From Aphrocallistes beatrix (taxonomy: Eukaryota > Porifera > Hexactinellida > Sceptrulophora > Aphrocallistidae), in contig OY725495.1 of assembly GCA_963281255.1 (NCBI GenBank), forward strand, positions 1,612,001-1,676,000: DNA of 64,000 nucleotides, read 5' to 3'. Under the pieces are notes generated by a model, which did no database searches, had not been told where the DNA came from, and was given only the letters and a program-made list of their open reading frames with translations. This document shows, in pieces, positions 45,411-55,776 of this stretch; positions within the stretch are counted from its first letter, which is position 1; every line of letters starts with the position of its first letter. Position numbers and translations under genes: made by a program.

Positions 45411-46179
45411 TCAAATCGCTTCATTCTCCAACTCAATTGATTGGGCCAGATTATATCGCATTATGAGAATAAAGTTATTAATTAGAGCGATTTCCAAATG
45501 TCCAGTCATACTTGGATACCTAATGATTGCATTGAAAACAACATCAGACGATTCAAATGTAACGTGGTTAATGTGAAAAGCATTGTTTTCAAGATCCTCC
45601 AATGTAGCAACGCTACTCTGACTGAACTCGAAGATTTTAGATAGTTTACTCTTCCTCTCAGAATCAGCAATGATTACCCCCTTTTTGGCATGAGAAAGAA
45701 CTGGTGACAGCTTAGGAGAATCAAACGATATATCATCCAGCGAAAATTAATCAATCAAATTCTGGCTAAATGACGAAGGCTTTCCAACGTAAGTTAGAAA
45801 AACCTCCCGATATACGACATTCTTAACAAATACTCCTTCTCTAGTAGACTGTTGTCCTCCACAAACCATGGTCTTCAAACCTCTAGGATTCTGAACGCGA
45901 CTAAGAGCCACATAGAGTTGACCATGCCTGAATATGGCTTCAGGGGAAGGAAGGAAAGTACCAACATTCTCTAAACTCTGATCTTGACCCTTATTTATTG
46001 TGATACATAAGGCAAGCCGTACTGGGAACTGTTTTCGCTTTAAGATAAAAGGAAGGCCAGAATCTGAAGGAATAAGTAGTGGAATGCGAGGAATGAATAC
46101 TCGAGTCCCCGCATAGATACATGTGGCAATCGCAAGAGCACAGGTCTCTCAGAGTTCGATCCATGCATTCAGCAACATG
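45411..46179 (-). pseudogene. Helitron helicase C-terminus (motifs V-VI)
   Basis: The start reads HVAECMDRTLRDLC, which should come after the Walker B region. It then jumps to YAGTRVFIPRIPLL and SGLPFILKRKQFPVRLALC, so an internal helicase segment is deleted. Motif V/VI follows as ITINKGQDQSLENVG and HGQLYVALSRV. Past one stop, about 110 codons of unrecognised C-terminal extension end at 45411. Confidence 0.82.
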
Positions 46180-46187
46180 CTTATGGG

Positions 46188-46984
46188 CAAGGTTGAGTCA
46201 AATCAATTTGATTTGAAAAAAACTTCATTTTTTGATTTGATTTGATTGAGTTGGTTAATAAAAAATGATTGAGAATACGATAAGAGCTCTCACTACCAAA
46301 AATGACATGAGATAGAGTCCGATAGAGACAGTTACCGTGAGTTGATTGATCTGAATGTTGTCATTGAATAAAATAGAATGATCTGAATTATCTGAAATTT
46401 CATTTAAATTAATTGAATTGAATTGGATTGAATTGAATTGAATTGAATTGATTTGAATTGAATTGATTTGATTTGATTTGAATTGATTCGAGTTATCTGA
46501 ATTGATTTTTATTTGAATGAACGTATATACTGGAATAGTTGCCGGCCCTCGAACCATCCCCCTCCAAAAAGAATGTTCTAAATTTCTTGGTTCACTCGTG
46601 CGGTTATATTTATCGAAAGCTCTCTTGCATATGTATTGTGAAACATTTATTTTTCTTCAGTGGCTAATTGCTAAATGGGGGTAAAAATTATCTACGGTAT
46701 CTGAATTGAATTAAATTGAATTGATTTGAATTGATTTGAATTGAATTGAATTGAATTAAATTGAATTGATTTGAATTGAATTGATTTGAATTGAATTGAA
46801 TTGATTTGAATTGAATTGAGTCGAATTGATTGATTTGGATTGAATTGAATAATTAAAATGAATGAGCTGAACGATTTGAATAAGCGCAAATGATTGAATT
46901 GATTGATCTGGTGTGTTTTATGTAAATGATCAGATGCAATATTACAAAAAAATAATTCAAATCATTGAGTTTGACACAACCTTG
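46188..46984. mobile_element. hAT-type non-autonomous element with ATTGA-rich arrays
   Basis: The ends caaggttgagtcaa and caaggttgtgtcaa are flanked by cttatggg (46180-46187) and cttatgag (46985-46992), an 8-bp target duplication with one mismatch. The interior is largely gaattgaattgatttgaa repeats in two blocks (46395-46500, 46700-46850). It splits the Helitron codons for SHK and HVAE. No transposase is present. Confidence 0.85.
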
Positions 46985-47009
46985 CTTATGAGACATTGGA
47001 GCCTCATCC
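46985..47009 (-). pseudogene. Helitron Walker B remnant between two insertions
   Basis: Only about 25 bp of Helitron survives here, encoding the DEAPMSHK block of the helicase Walker B region. The hAT-type element lies on one side and the foldback on the other. Confidence 0.8.
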
Positions 47010-47554
47010 CACAGAGTGATTTTTTGATCAAAATACTCGAAATAATTGCGCGCAAAAGTTATTAGCATAAAATATTATATATACCTAAGTACAATTAATA
47101 TTACTATATAAAAGCTTTCCAACGGTGGGAATTCTTGAAATATGACACCTAACGTCCGGACGCATCCGGAACCCTTTGGACGAAAATGACCGTCTTGATT
47201 TTTTTGTAACTCCTTGATTTTTCGCTTCTTTTAGGTATACTAAATGCATTCTAATCGAAATATATGTTCATTGCTAACTCTAATTGTCTTAAATACGAAT
47301 ATATCGATAATGGAGTATACCCGGTGTGTCATTGTATTTTCTCATAAGATTGGAATTCACTCGACTGTTTTTTTGTTAATTGAATTATGCACTAGTTGTA
47401 TGCTATCAATCGTGTTAATTATTAATTAAACCGTAGTATTTCATGGCATTCTTGAGTAAATTCGAATTGAAATAAGAGTTGTGGTACAGTGTGAGTTGTT
47501 ACAAAAGTGTTTAACTTCATATCTTGTTTCAAAAATATCATCCATAATAGTATA

Positions 47555-48048
47555 CAAGTGCACTTTGCTTGCTTGAGGTGCGGGACTGGCGAACACTTTG
47601 TGTCCGCCGGAGCCGCACTTCGCGCGCCTGGAGTCACATTGATTAATTATTAGGGAGATAGCATCTCTAGATACGTCTGTCCTACTGCTATAATCGATAT
47701 CGCACAAAACATCACCAAATTTGTCAATTTTTAAAATTTAATGCGCAATGATGACGTCATAACAGAGTAATGAGTCATCATTTTTGGATGATAGTTGTAG
47801 TACTTGTGAGGTATATTAATATACACATTCTATTAAAATTTCAGCTTTCTATCCCCTAAAATGGATGAGTTATGATCGAAAAATTGAAATTTCTAATTAT
47901 TAAAAGGGTGAGAATGATGTCATAATTCCATGATAAGTTAACATTTTCATCAGAGGTATGAACTTAGTGGATCCATAGTCAAAATACTCCCACATGCCAA
48001 AATCAGCTTTCTGTGCCCGGCAGTTTATTCAATCAATTCATTACAGAT
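47555..48048 (+). repeat. Family A module, left half of foldback copy 2
   Basis: The head is degenerate (caagtgcactttgcttgc) but the hairpin region cactttgtgtccgcc persists. TGACGTCA is at 47752. Confidence 0.85.
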
Positions 48049-48063
48049 ATATATCTATATATA

Positions 48064-48258
48064 CAGTCGACTCCGCTTAATAGGAGCCACTGTTTAATCG
48101 GGTCAACCGCTTAATCGAGCCACTTGTGGCAGGACCGAAATAGCTCTCACGCATAGAAGCTAATGCAGAATATTTTTGGTTAATAGGGTTTTCCGCTTAA
48201 TTGTTAAAATGTCAAAATGTCTTCTGACCAATGTGACCCTATTAAGCGGAGTCGACTG
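48064..48258. mobile_element. Pogo/Tigger-type MITE, 195 bp
   Basis: The ends cagtcgactccgcttaat are perfect inverted repeats over at least 16 bp. It sits exactly between the two family A modules of the foldback. The next base after it (48259) starts the family A AT-rich terminus tctttactattaaaactcg. Confidence 0.82.
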
Positions 48259-48810
48259 TCTTTACTATTAAAACTCGAATAATGTAAATACACCATATAT
48301 ATACAAGTATATATATCTGTAATTAATTGATTGAAGAAATTGCCAGACACAGAAAGCTGATTTTGGCATGTGGGAGTATTTTGACTATTGATCCACTAAG
48401 TTCATACCTCTGATGAAAATGTCAACTCATCATGGAATTATGACATCATTCTCACCCTTTTAATAATTAGAAATTTCAATTTTTCGATCATAACTCATCC
48501 ATTTTAGGGGATAGAAAGCTGAAATTTTAATAGAATGTGTATATTAATATACCTCATAAGTACTACAACTATCATCCAAAAATGATGACTCATTACTCTG
48601 TTATGACGTCATCATTGCGCATTAAATTTTAAAAATTGACAAATTTGGTGATGTTTTGTGCGATATCGATTATAGCAGTAGGACAGACGTATCTAGAGAT
48701 GCTATCTCCCTAATAATTAATCAATGTGACTCCAGGCGCGCGAAGTGCGGCTCCGGCGGACACATAGTGTTCGCCAGCCCCGCACCTGAAGAAAGCGAAG
48801 TGCACTTGTA
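48259..48810 (-). repeat. Family A module, right half of foldback copy 2
   Basis: It is a full unit from the AT-rich terminus to gcgaagtgcacttg. It carries the same head substitutions as the left module, including tgcacttg instead of gcgcttg. Confidence 0.85.
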
Positions 48811-49352
48811 TACTATTATGGATGATATTTTTGAAACAAGATATGAAGTTAATCACTTTTATAACAACTCACACTGTACCACAACTCTTATTTCAATTCG
48901 AATTTACTCAAGAATGCCATGAAATACTACGGTTTAATTAATAATTAACACGATTGATAGCATACAACTAGTGCATAATTCAATTAACAAAAAAACAGTC
49001 GAGTGAATTCCAATCTTATGAGAAAATACAATGACACACCGGGTATACTCCATTAACGATATATTCGTATTTAAGACAATTAGGGTTAGCAATGAACATA
49101 TATCTCGATTAGAATGCATTTAGTATACCTAAAAGAAGCGAAAAATCAAGGAGTTACAAAAAAATCAAGGCGGTCATTTTCGTCCAAAGGGTTCCGGACG
49201 CGTCCGGACGTTAGGTGTCATATTTCAAGAATTCCCACCGTTGGAAAGCTTTTATATAGTAATATAATTTACTTAGGTATATATAATATTTTTATGGTAA
49301 TAACTTTTGCGCGCAATTATTTCGAGTATTTTGATCAAAAAATCATTCTGTG

Positions 49353-49600
49353 ATATCCCAGACCAATAATTTGCACGCTGGATGAGGCGAGCAAGCACAC
49401 TCTGCTTAGTAATGTTACACTCAGAATGTACATTGGTCGAGAGAGGAACTTTCATTCTCGAATGTACAGTCCTGACACAATTTAGGAGGAGTGCCGCAAT
49501 CCCCGAAGAAGCCAATGCAGGGAAATCTCTCTCCTAGAACGGACCTTAGTTAACAGTGTATTATTGTAAACGAATGTTTACCTATACCGGTCCATCCACG
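49353..49600 (-). pseudogene. Helitron helicase, Walker A region
   Basis: The P-loop reads GPVGIGKHSF in one frame just after VYLKVFFVDGP. A shifted frame follows with ASSGIAALLLN, HSRMKVPLSTN and KQSVLARLIQRAN, all characteristic of Pif1-like helicases of Helitrons. The frame breaks off at the foldback element. Its continuation (WDEAPM) is beyond that element at 47009. Confidence 0.82.
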
Positions 49601-50903
49601 AAGAACACCTTAAGATAGACCGCAGAATCATCAGTGGCCTTCATCACAGTGTTGAAGACAATCAGTTTGTCTGCATTGTGTAGTGGCACATTGACACGCA
49701 CCATTTTCAACAGATCACTAACACAATAATCAAGTTCATTCTGTATGATTCTGGGTTCTTCGTGCGGATTAAGCATATGCTTAGGCACAGGCATACCTGG
49801 GTAATCCTCTAAAGACTTTCCATGTCTCTGTAAGCGATTCTCGATATCCAACAATACACAGTTTAAAATGTGCTCATCCAATTGGACATCAAGAACTACT
49901 CGCTTAGCACGACACAGAAAGTCCTCAGATAAGGAGGTCTGATGGTGTTCCCAAAGGGCTAAGGGATCAGTTGGGACACTAAATAGGAAGACCGTGTCAA
50001 AGAGCAGGCGCATCTGTGGGGGTATCACAGAAACAGCCGCTTCTGCCAAACACTGATCTAACTCCGTGTCATTTTCCAATAATCCAAGTCTGCGCGCGGC
50101 CTCCTTAATGCTTTCACAGACAGTACCATCAGCGAGAGTACGGATGTCCTGAAAACTCATCCTGTGTCATGGTTGAGGAGCATTATTTGATAAAAACGCT
50201 CCCCTTCACCGGGATGAGCTGCATACATGTGACCTATCATGGTGCCATGCCCCTTCACTCTCAACTTCCATTCGCACTTCGATTTATCCCATACAAACTC
50301 ATCGTGGAAATTAGTATATGTAACCTCCCTAACGCAATGGAATTCCTGGTTTGCAACAAACCATCCAGTCAAAGTGGTGTTCCTTTGTCGGCTCAACACA
50401 TCATCAAGCTCAGCCTGCTGATTCTCAAGATGCAGAGCTAATCTCAACACATGTGGCAGATTCGCGTGGAGCTCATACGCAAAGATACGATAACACGCTT
50501 CAGTGGCAGACACATACCGGGCATCTAAGTAAGTCGATATTTCATCGACACACTTTTTCTATACGGCAGCCTCTGCTTCCTCACCACCTGACTTAATTCC
50601 TACAATAGCTCGGTCGTGTCCTTTGTAAACGTATTTGTATAGATATTTAACTGCACTCACTGTACTACAGATTTCTACGTTAATATGAGCATTAAACTTC
50701 AACAATAACAATGGATTGTAGGGTACAACCCATCTATTATCCAAGCGTGCCCCACCCACAATAACAGCACGGTCGTCATTTCTACGACGATACAATGGGT
50801 AGCCATCTTCAGACGTTGTCGTAACTGCTGAAAATGCCTTTGGGAATCTCTTAGAGGATTTCCCGTCTTTTAAACATGGAGCGCTCTTATTGGCTACACA
50901 CAT
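49582..50903 (-). pseudogene. Helitron Rep C-terminal part and linker to helicase
   Basis: Three overlapping frames carry, in order, CLKDGKSSKRFPKAF, NRWVVPYNPLLLLKFNAHIN and VKYLYKYVYKGHD. The last, at about 50625-50645, holds the catalytic tyrosine pair of the HUH nuclease. Next come RIFAYELHANLPHV, TTLTGWFVAN and GERFYQIMLLNH, then SFQDIRTLADGTVC and PTDPLALWEHH. The order and spacing match Helitron RepHel proteins. Single-base shifts separate the frames near 50530 and 50160. Confidence 0.88.
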
Positions 50904-50947
50904 GCACCGTGCATCATACTGCTTTTAACGATTGCGTGCTGTCGAGG

Positions 50948-51080
50948 TTAGATAATTGGGTCAGGAAGCTCAGCACACACAATTCTACCATACTCACACG
51001 GTTCCCTAGGCTTATCATGATCCGATAGTATAATCAGAATGTGCGCGTGAAGAAGACCTCTCTTTTGGAATTCAATTGTA
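50948..51080 (-). pseudogene. Helitron Rep HUH motif segment
   Basis: The stretch IEFQKRGLLHAHILI contains the HUH metal-binding histidines (HAH, 51041-51049). It is followed by CEYGRIVCAELPDP. The N-terminal side is cut by the family A insertion at 51081. Confidence 0.85.
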
Positions 51081-51625
51081 CAAGCGCGCTTCGCTTGCTT
51101 GCGCTGCGCGGCTGGCGGACACTTCGTGTCCACCGGAGGCTCCCTTTGGTCGCCTGGAGGTGAGATTGGTTAATTATAAGGGAGAAATCATCTCTAAATA
51201 TGTCTATCTTAGTTTTAAAATCGATATCACTCGAAAAATCACCAAATTTGTCAATTTGTAAAAATTTTGATGAGTAATGATGACGTCGTAACAAAGTAAT
51301 GAGTCATCATTTTTTGATGATATTTGTGTCATATGTGAGGTATGTTAGTATACAGATTCTATTAAAATTTCAGCCTTCTATCTCCTATAATGGCTGAGTT
51401 ATGCCCGAATAACTGTGTTGCTTAACTTTTAAAAATGTGACTGACGTCATAATTCCATGATGAGTCGACATTTTGCTCTGAGCTCAGAACTTACTGGAGC
51501 CATAGCCAAAAGACCCCCACATGCCAAAAATCAGCTTTCTGCGACTGGCAGTTTCTTCAATCAATTCGTTTCAGAGAGATATATATATATATATATAAAC
51601 AATAATCGAGTTTTAATAGTAAGGA
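51081..51625 (+). repeat. Family A dispersed repeat, full-length insertion in the Helitron
   Basis: It runs from caagcgcgcttcgcttgc to gttttaatagtaagga, 545 bp, and is the best-defined solo copy. The flanks read gta before and taa after. The insertion is thus compatible with a position between A and T without target duplication, or with a TA duplication. It contains hairpins in the head, a (TA)n run near the AT-rich end, and TGACGTCA at about 51440. Confidence 0.88.
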
Positions 51626-51643
51626 TAAACATGAGCAAGGGGT

Positions 51644-52796
51644 TTACTGAAATAGTCTGAGATAGTCTGGCTTACCATATTTCCGGACTATACTCATTAC
51701 ATCCTGGTACAACTCGAACATATGCCGAGGAGAGCCAGTATAGGAGGGGGGAAGCACTATCTTACGTCCCAACTCTCTGGAGTCTACGTCACCCGCAGCG
51801 ACTGCATCAGCCAATCCACAGTAGAGATCCACACGAATCTTCTTCTGATTGGTCCTGATGTAGTTCCGACGCTGCTGTTCTATCTTGGCGTATACATCCA
51901 CAGCATACTGATGGAAAAGTCTACCACTCAGGTGTAGAGGACTCAAGCGGCTCCGTACCATCAGTCGGTATGCATAATACTCCAAAGCGGTGACATTTCC
52001 TCTCCCTTTCGAGTGAGGAATGTTGAGATGCCAGCCGTCTTCACCTAGAGGGAATAGTAGGACATAGTGTAGTGTATCGTACCCGCGGTGAGTCTCTGTA
52101 ATGTGGTGAAGACCGCTCTTCCGCCCGTACAGCACTATATCCCTGCTGGCGACCTCTTCTCCATAACCGTCATTCGGGAGAATGGCAGCTATTTCTTGAG
52201 CAGTGGGAGCGTTTTAACGTCGAGAATCTGGACACCCGTCTGCTTTTATCACCATTCTCACGTCAGCTCCTCCCTGCTCTCGCATCAGATATAGTCCCTG
52301 TCTAAAAAGTGTCACACACGGATTAACCTCATGTAACATATGCTGCAATCCTTTTAGCTCAGGGAGCGCAGCATCTCCAAGATAGCGCTGAGTTCGCCAC
52401 TTCGGCATCAGCGGTTCCGTTATGAATGAAGTAGATCTATGCGAATGCGGGTGCCTCGCCTTCGTTAGGCATCAACCGTCCGATACGATGGTGCATCACT
52501 CCGTGTATGCGAAATGTGTACACTCCCCGCTTAGCATTTGCCAGACCCTTATCGAGGTTCGCTTCAAGACAAGCGAATGCAAGAGCATTGTTTTATGCTC
52601 TGATCTGTTCTATAAACGCTCTTCCCCGCGGGTCTGTAGCCTTTTGCTGGTGCATCAACAGTTTAGGGTGTGGAGCCACAGGAAGTAGAACGACCTTACC
52701 CTCCCCACAACAAAAGGAGAACTTGTAACAGGATTAAGTACTACCTGAGAGCTTCTCACCCGCCCAGAATTTTGCCTAACACACGGAGCAGCTGTA
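51644..52796 (-). pseudogene. Helitron Rep N-terminal half
   Basis: Blocks in order are FWAGEKLSG and NNALAFACLEANLDKG, GVYTFRIHGVMHHRIGRLMP, LHEVNPCVTLFR, YDTLHYVLLFPLGEDGWH, YYAYRLMVRSR and GRKIVLPPSYTGSPRHM. Last come LYQDVMSIVRKYGKPDYLR, then the break at the family A insertion. All are typical of animal Helitron Rep regions. Frame changes occur near 52410 and 52200. A segment between KPDYLR and the HUH block is missing. Confidence 0.86.
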
Positions 52797-52804
52797 TGTC
52801 ATAC

Positions 52805-53680
52805 TTGGGTTACAAAATTCCCGGGAATTTTCAAATGTGGAAACTTTCCGGGAATATTCCAGGGAATTTATAAGACCTGGAAATTTCTGCATAGTGTTTA
52901 AATAAATCTGATTGTTTCCGGAGGCATTTCTCTGAGGAAAATAAATTGAATTCAATTAAAACCTTTCTTTATTTGCCCCTAAATACTCAAAGAATAAAGG
53001 AAAATTAAAAAAAAATGTAAATTATACAACCAGTGCCGAACTGATTCAAGATGGATAAATAATAAATGTAATACAAAATCGAATACTAGTTGTAAGTATA
53101 AGTTATCCAATTCTTCTATATACGTATAACAATCGAGAAACCTATCAAATAGTCTAACAATACGTTTCTGACTAGTTATTAAGTTAAAATGATATGAGAT
53201 AAAACAGAAGCTTATAGCTTATAATAATATATTGGGTACAGCTCTAGTCAATAAATATCTGACAAATTTCAACCGAGTTTTATTTAACCTCATTGAAATG
53301 AAAATTATATTGGCTATAATTGTTCTGAATCTTGTGATTCTCGTGAATGACATTACAATTCAAAATATTGAATACAAAAATTGTGGCTGGTAGGAAAATC
53401 GTATACCGAGATGCAAATTAGATGGACTTTTCATATCTACTTGCCAAATTTAATGTATAATGGTGTAGCCAGGACAGTTCTGTTGACAAATACAAACAAA
53501 CAAACAAAATAATGCATTTTAGAACTGGAGCACTATACAATATTATAGACGGCACAGTAAAATCTATATAATATTTCTCATTATGAAAGAAAAACAAAAA
53601 TTCCCAAAATTCTCGAAAATGTTCAGTCCTTATAAATTTCCGGGAATATTCCCGGAAAGTTTCCCACCCTTTACAACCCT
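52805..53680. mobile_element. hAT-type non-autonomous element, 876 bp
   Basis: It is flanked by a perfect 8-bp duplication tgtcatac (52797-52804, 53681-53688). The ends are related (ttgggttacaaa and agggttgtaaa), followed by subterminal inverted repeats aactttccgggaatattcc. It lies inside the Helitron gene, between codons for GSMT and SCSVC. No transposase frame was found. Confidence 0.88.
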
Positions 53681-53688
53681 TGTCATAC

Positions 53689-54399
53689 TGCCATTTGAAT
53701 GCTCGTCGACAATACTATCAGGAACATTGGTGGCAACAATTGACCTAGCAAAATCTTGGACAATGCTAGATATAAGTCTCTTAGCATACAACTTAGCCTG
53801 GTATTTCTGACTTGTGCTGGCTTGCTCTTCTGATTCGCAGGCTATCCTCCAGGCTTGTCGATCCCGCAGGTCTAGGAGGCGATCTTGGCGAGCTTCGTCC
53901 GTCTCACTGTCATACCGGAATGCATGACGATCCCGCAGGTCTAGGAGACGAACTTGACGGGCCTCGTCCATCTCACTGTCTAATCGGGATGTCTGACGAT
54001 CCCGCATTTCTAGGAGACAAACTTCGCGAGCATCTTCCATCTCACTGTCTAAGCGGGGAAGCCTGACGCTGACTCAGATCAAGGCAGCGTGCAACTCTCT
54101 TCGCCGCAGTCTCAGCTCGCAAACGGGAATCCTGCTGTTCAACCATATCTCTCAGGCGGGCTCTTCTCCCGGTAGACGTATCTTTTTTCCAATGAATCCG
54201 AGTGCGATTTCGCATTTCTCGAAGGCGCATCCCTTTGGACTAGGGAGTTAAGACTCAAACGCAGCATATTTCGTTCACGGTCATTTTGCTTGCGAAGGAG
54301 TCGCTCTAGAGGAATTTCTGTGTCTCGAACTTTCCTCACTCTCTCAGCTATAGTGCCACTTTTACGGGTTTGGCGCCCACACTTGTTCAATTTTAGCAT
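53689..54399 (-). pseudogene. Helitron N-terminal Arg/Asp-rich repeats
   Basis: It begins MLKLNKCGRQTRKSG and is rich in R, E and D. Degenerate repeats read LLDLRDRQAWR, LLDLRDRHAFRYDSE and LLEMRDRQTSRLDSE, about 23-26 residues apart. Such repeats precede the Rep domain in many invertebrate Helitrons. Two frame changes occur (near 54230 and 54040). The 5' terminus of the element was not located. Confidence 0.75.
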
Positions 54400-54462
54400 T
54401 ATCTATTTTCGATTCAGAAATATTGGGGCAAAACATACTCAAAAATTATTCACTTACAAAAC

Positions 54463-54556
54463 TCACAATAAAAATCATTGTACTCGACGCTACAATAGAC
54501 CGTCATTCTTATGAAATACTTCAAAGCCACTATAATGTATTATATCTTAATTTTAT
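54463..54556 (+). repeat. Family B fragment
   Basis: It matches 25010-25100 (tacaatagaccgtcattctt, ttcaaagccac). It lies between the Helitron 5' side and a maT-like remnant. Confidence 0.65.
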
Positions 54557-54565
54557 TATAGTGTA

Positions 54566-55776
54566 CAGGGTGGCCCATAAGTGATGTCCCACAGATAAAA
54601 CTTCACAATTGGTAAAACTCATGAAATGACTTAAATTGAAATGACTTAATTTTTTAACACACTAACGTATATTATTGGATAGTAATAGATCATGCTTATT
54701 CAATATATCCACCCTTTTTCTTAATTACAGTCCTTAGTCGTGTGGGAACTGATTTTACTGCGATTCGCAAGGTTTCTTGGGGGATTTCATACCAGGCACT
54801 TGCTTCAGAGCTTCCAAATTTCGAACAAGCCTCCGTTTCTAATATACACCAGAGTGAAAAGTCTAGTGGGTTAAGGTCCGGAATAGATGGGGCAGGCATT
54901 CATCTAGGCATACTGGACGTGCCTAGAGGCGCGTATTTGATCCCATGGTTTATAATTAGGCATATGATTTTTGGGGCTAGGCGCGCGGCATACCCCTACT
55001 TAGGCGCGTGGAAAAACATAAATAATATGCTATATGAAAATGAGTCTAGGCGCGTAGAAAAATGGTGACGTCCATTTAGGCGTATAACTTTGGAAAGCTG
55101 GATGAAACCCTGGATGGGGCCATTCCTCTTTGCAAATATAGTCAAGAATTTCGGTACGAAGCCAGGAATGAGTGATATTGGCTGCATGAGGTGAGGCACC
55201 GTCTTGTTGGAACAAAAAAGGTTCATCATTAAACATCGACATGCTAAGATCTTTGACTATAGGCTTTAAAACAAGGTTTTGGTAAGTCAGATAATTTATT
55301 TTGACCCCAGATGGGATGACAACTAGCGGAATCCGACCAAGTGAGTATATTCCAGTCCAAACCATTACATAAATAGTTTCTGTACTCTTTTAACATATCT
55401 ATAATCCTCGGCGATCGTAGACGTTTTACAAGACAATATTCTGTCGTTTTGTTGATTAGAAGCTTCCTCTTCCGTAAATAGTTTCTCATCTGAGAACAAG
55501 ACATGATCGAGGCCATGGGTAGCTAAACCTGTCAATGAGACTTTTGCTTATCCTCAGTCTCTTCTTTTTCATTAGCTATGAAAGATAATGTACATTTCGT
55601 CTTTTGAATGACGATAAACCCAGGTCTCTTTTTACAATTCGTTGGCGCGAGGAAGGAGAAATCTTGAATTCTGCAGCCATCTTTCTCACCGATCGATTGG
55701 GATTTCCCCATACACGACTTCTTACGATCTTCCTCATTCTTGTCGTCGTTACAGATCCTGGACATCTTTATATACA
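54566..55776 (-). pseudogene. maT-like (Tc1/mariner) transposon remnant and transposase
   Basis: The right terminus, cagggtggcccataagtgat on the plus strand, is preceded by TA. The minus strand carries the N-terminal part (SQSIGEKDGCRIQDF), the first acid in SDEKLF, QQDGASPHA with the second and PDLNPLDFSLW with the third. The end reads VIKKKGGYIE. If the insert at about 54905-55085 is left out, the last two acids lie about 37 residues apart, as in maT elements. Frames are shifted several times. The 5' end is cut by a family A copy at 55777. Confidence 0.78.
54905..55085. mobile_element. Small insertion rich in taggcgcg motifs
   Basis: It interrupts the transposase between the codons for HPAFQ and the PDLNP block. 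It contains ggcgcgtatttgatccc, ctaggcgcgcggc, ttaggcgcgtgg and ctaggcgcgtag. Ends share ggacgt in inverted form. The exact limits are uncertain. Confidence 0.5.

Larger units (their letters stand above)
47010..49352. mobile_element. Foldback element with family A inner module, copy 2
   Basis: The 2,343-bp palindrome starts cacagagtgattttttgatc and ends with its complement (one mismatch). The outer arms (about 540 bp) carry ccaacggtgggaattc and gtccggacg. The inner part is a pair of facing family A copies, and the centre is a pogo-type MITE. It interrupts the Helitron helicase. ATCC occurs on both sides, possibly a short target duplication. Arm identity is very high. Confidence 0.9.
45411..54399 (-). 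mobile_element. Helitron (Rep/helicase type), split by four insertions
   Basis: Read on the minus strand, one collinear Helitron gene runs from arginine-rich N-terminal repeats (54399) through the Rep HUH nuclease to a Pif1-like helicase C-terminus (45411). Insertions lie at 52805-53680 (hAT type), 51081-51625 (family A), 47010-49352 (foldback) and 46188-46984 (hAT type). Removing them brings conserved blocks together. The 5' TC and 3' CTRR ends were not located. Frameshifts and stops make it inactive. Confidence 0.85.

Noticed and set aside
46255..46889. Two open frames of 65-100 codons rich in Asn, Ser, Ile and Gln
   Set aside because: They are translations of ATTGA-type tandem repeats inside a non-autonomous element.
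37847..52796. Large double-stranded DNA virus or Polinton insertion
   Set aside because: OTU-like and FEN-like pieces raised the idea, but no capsid, packaging ATPase, protein-primed polymerase or integrase was seen, and the pieces lie in separate elements.
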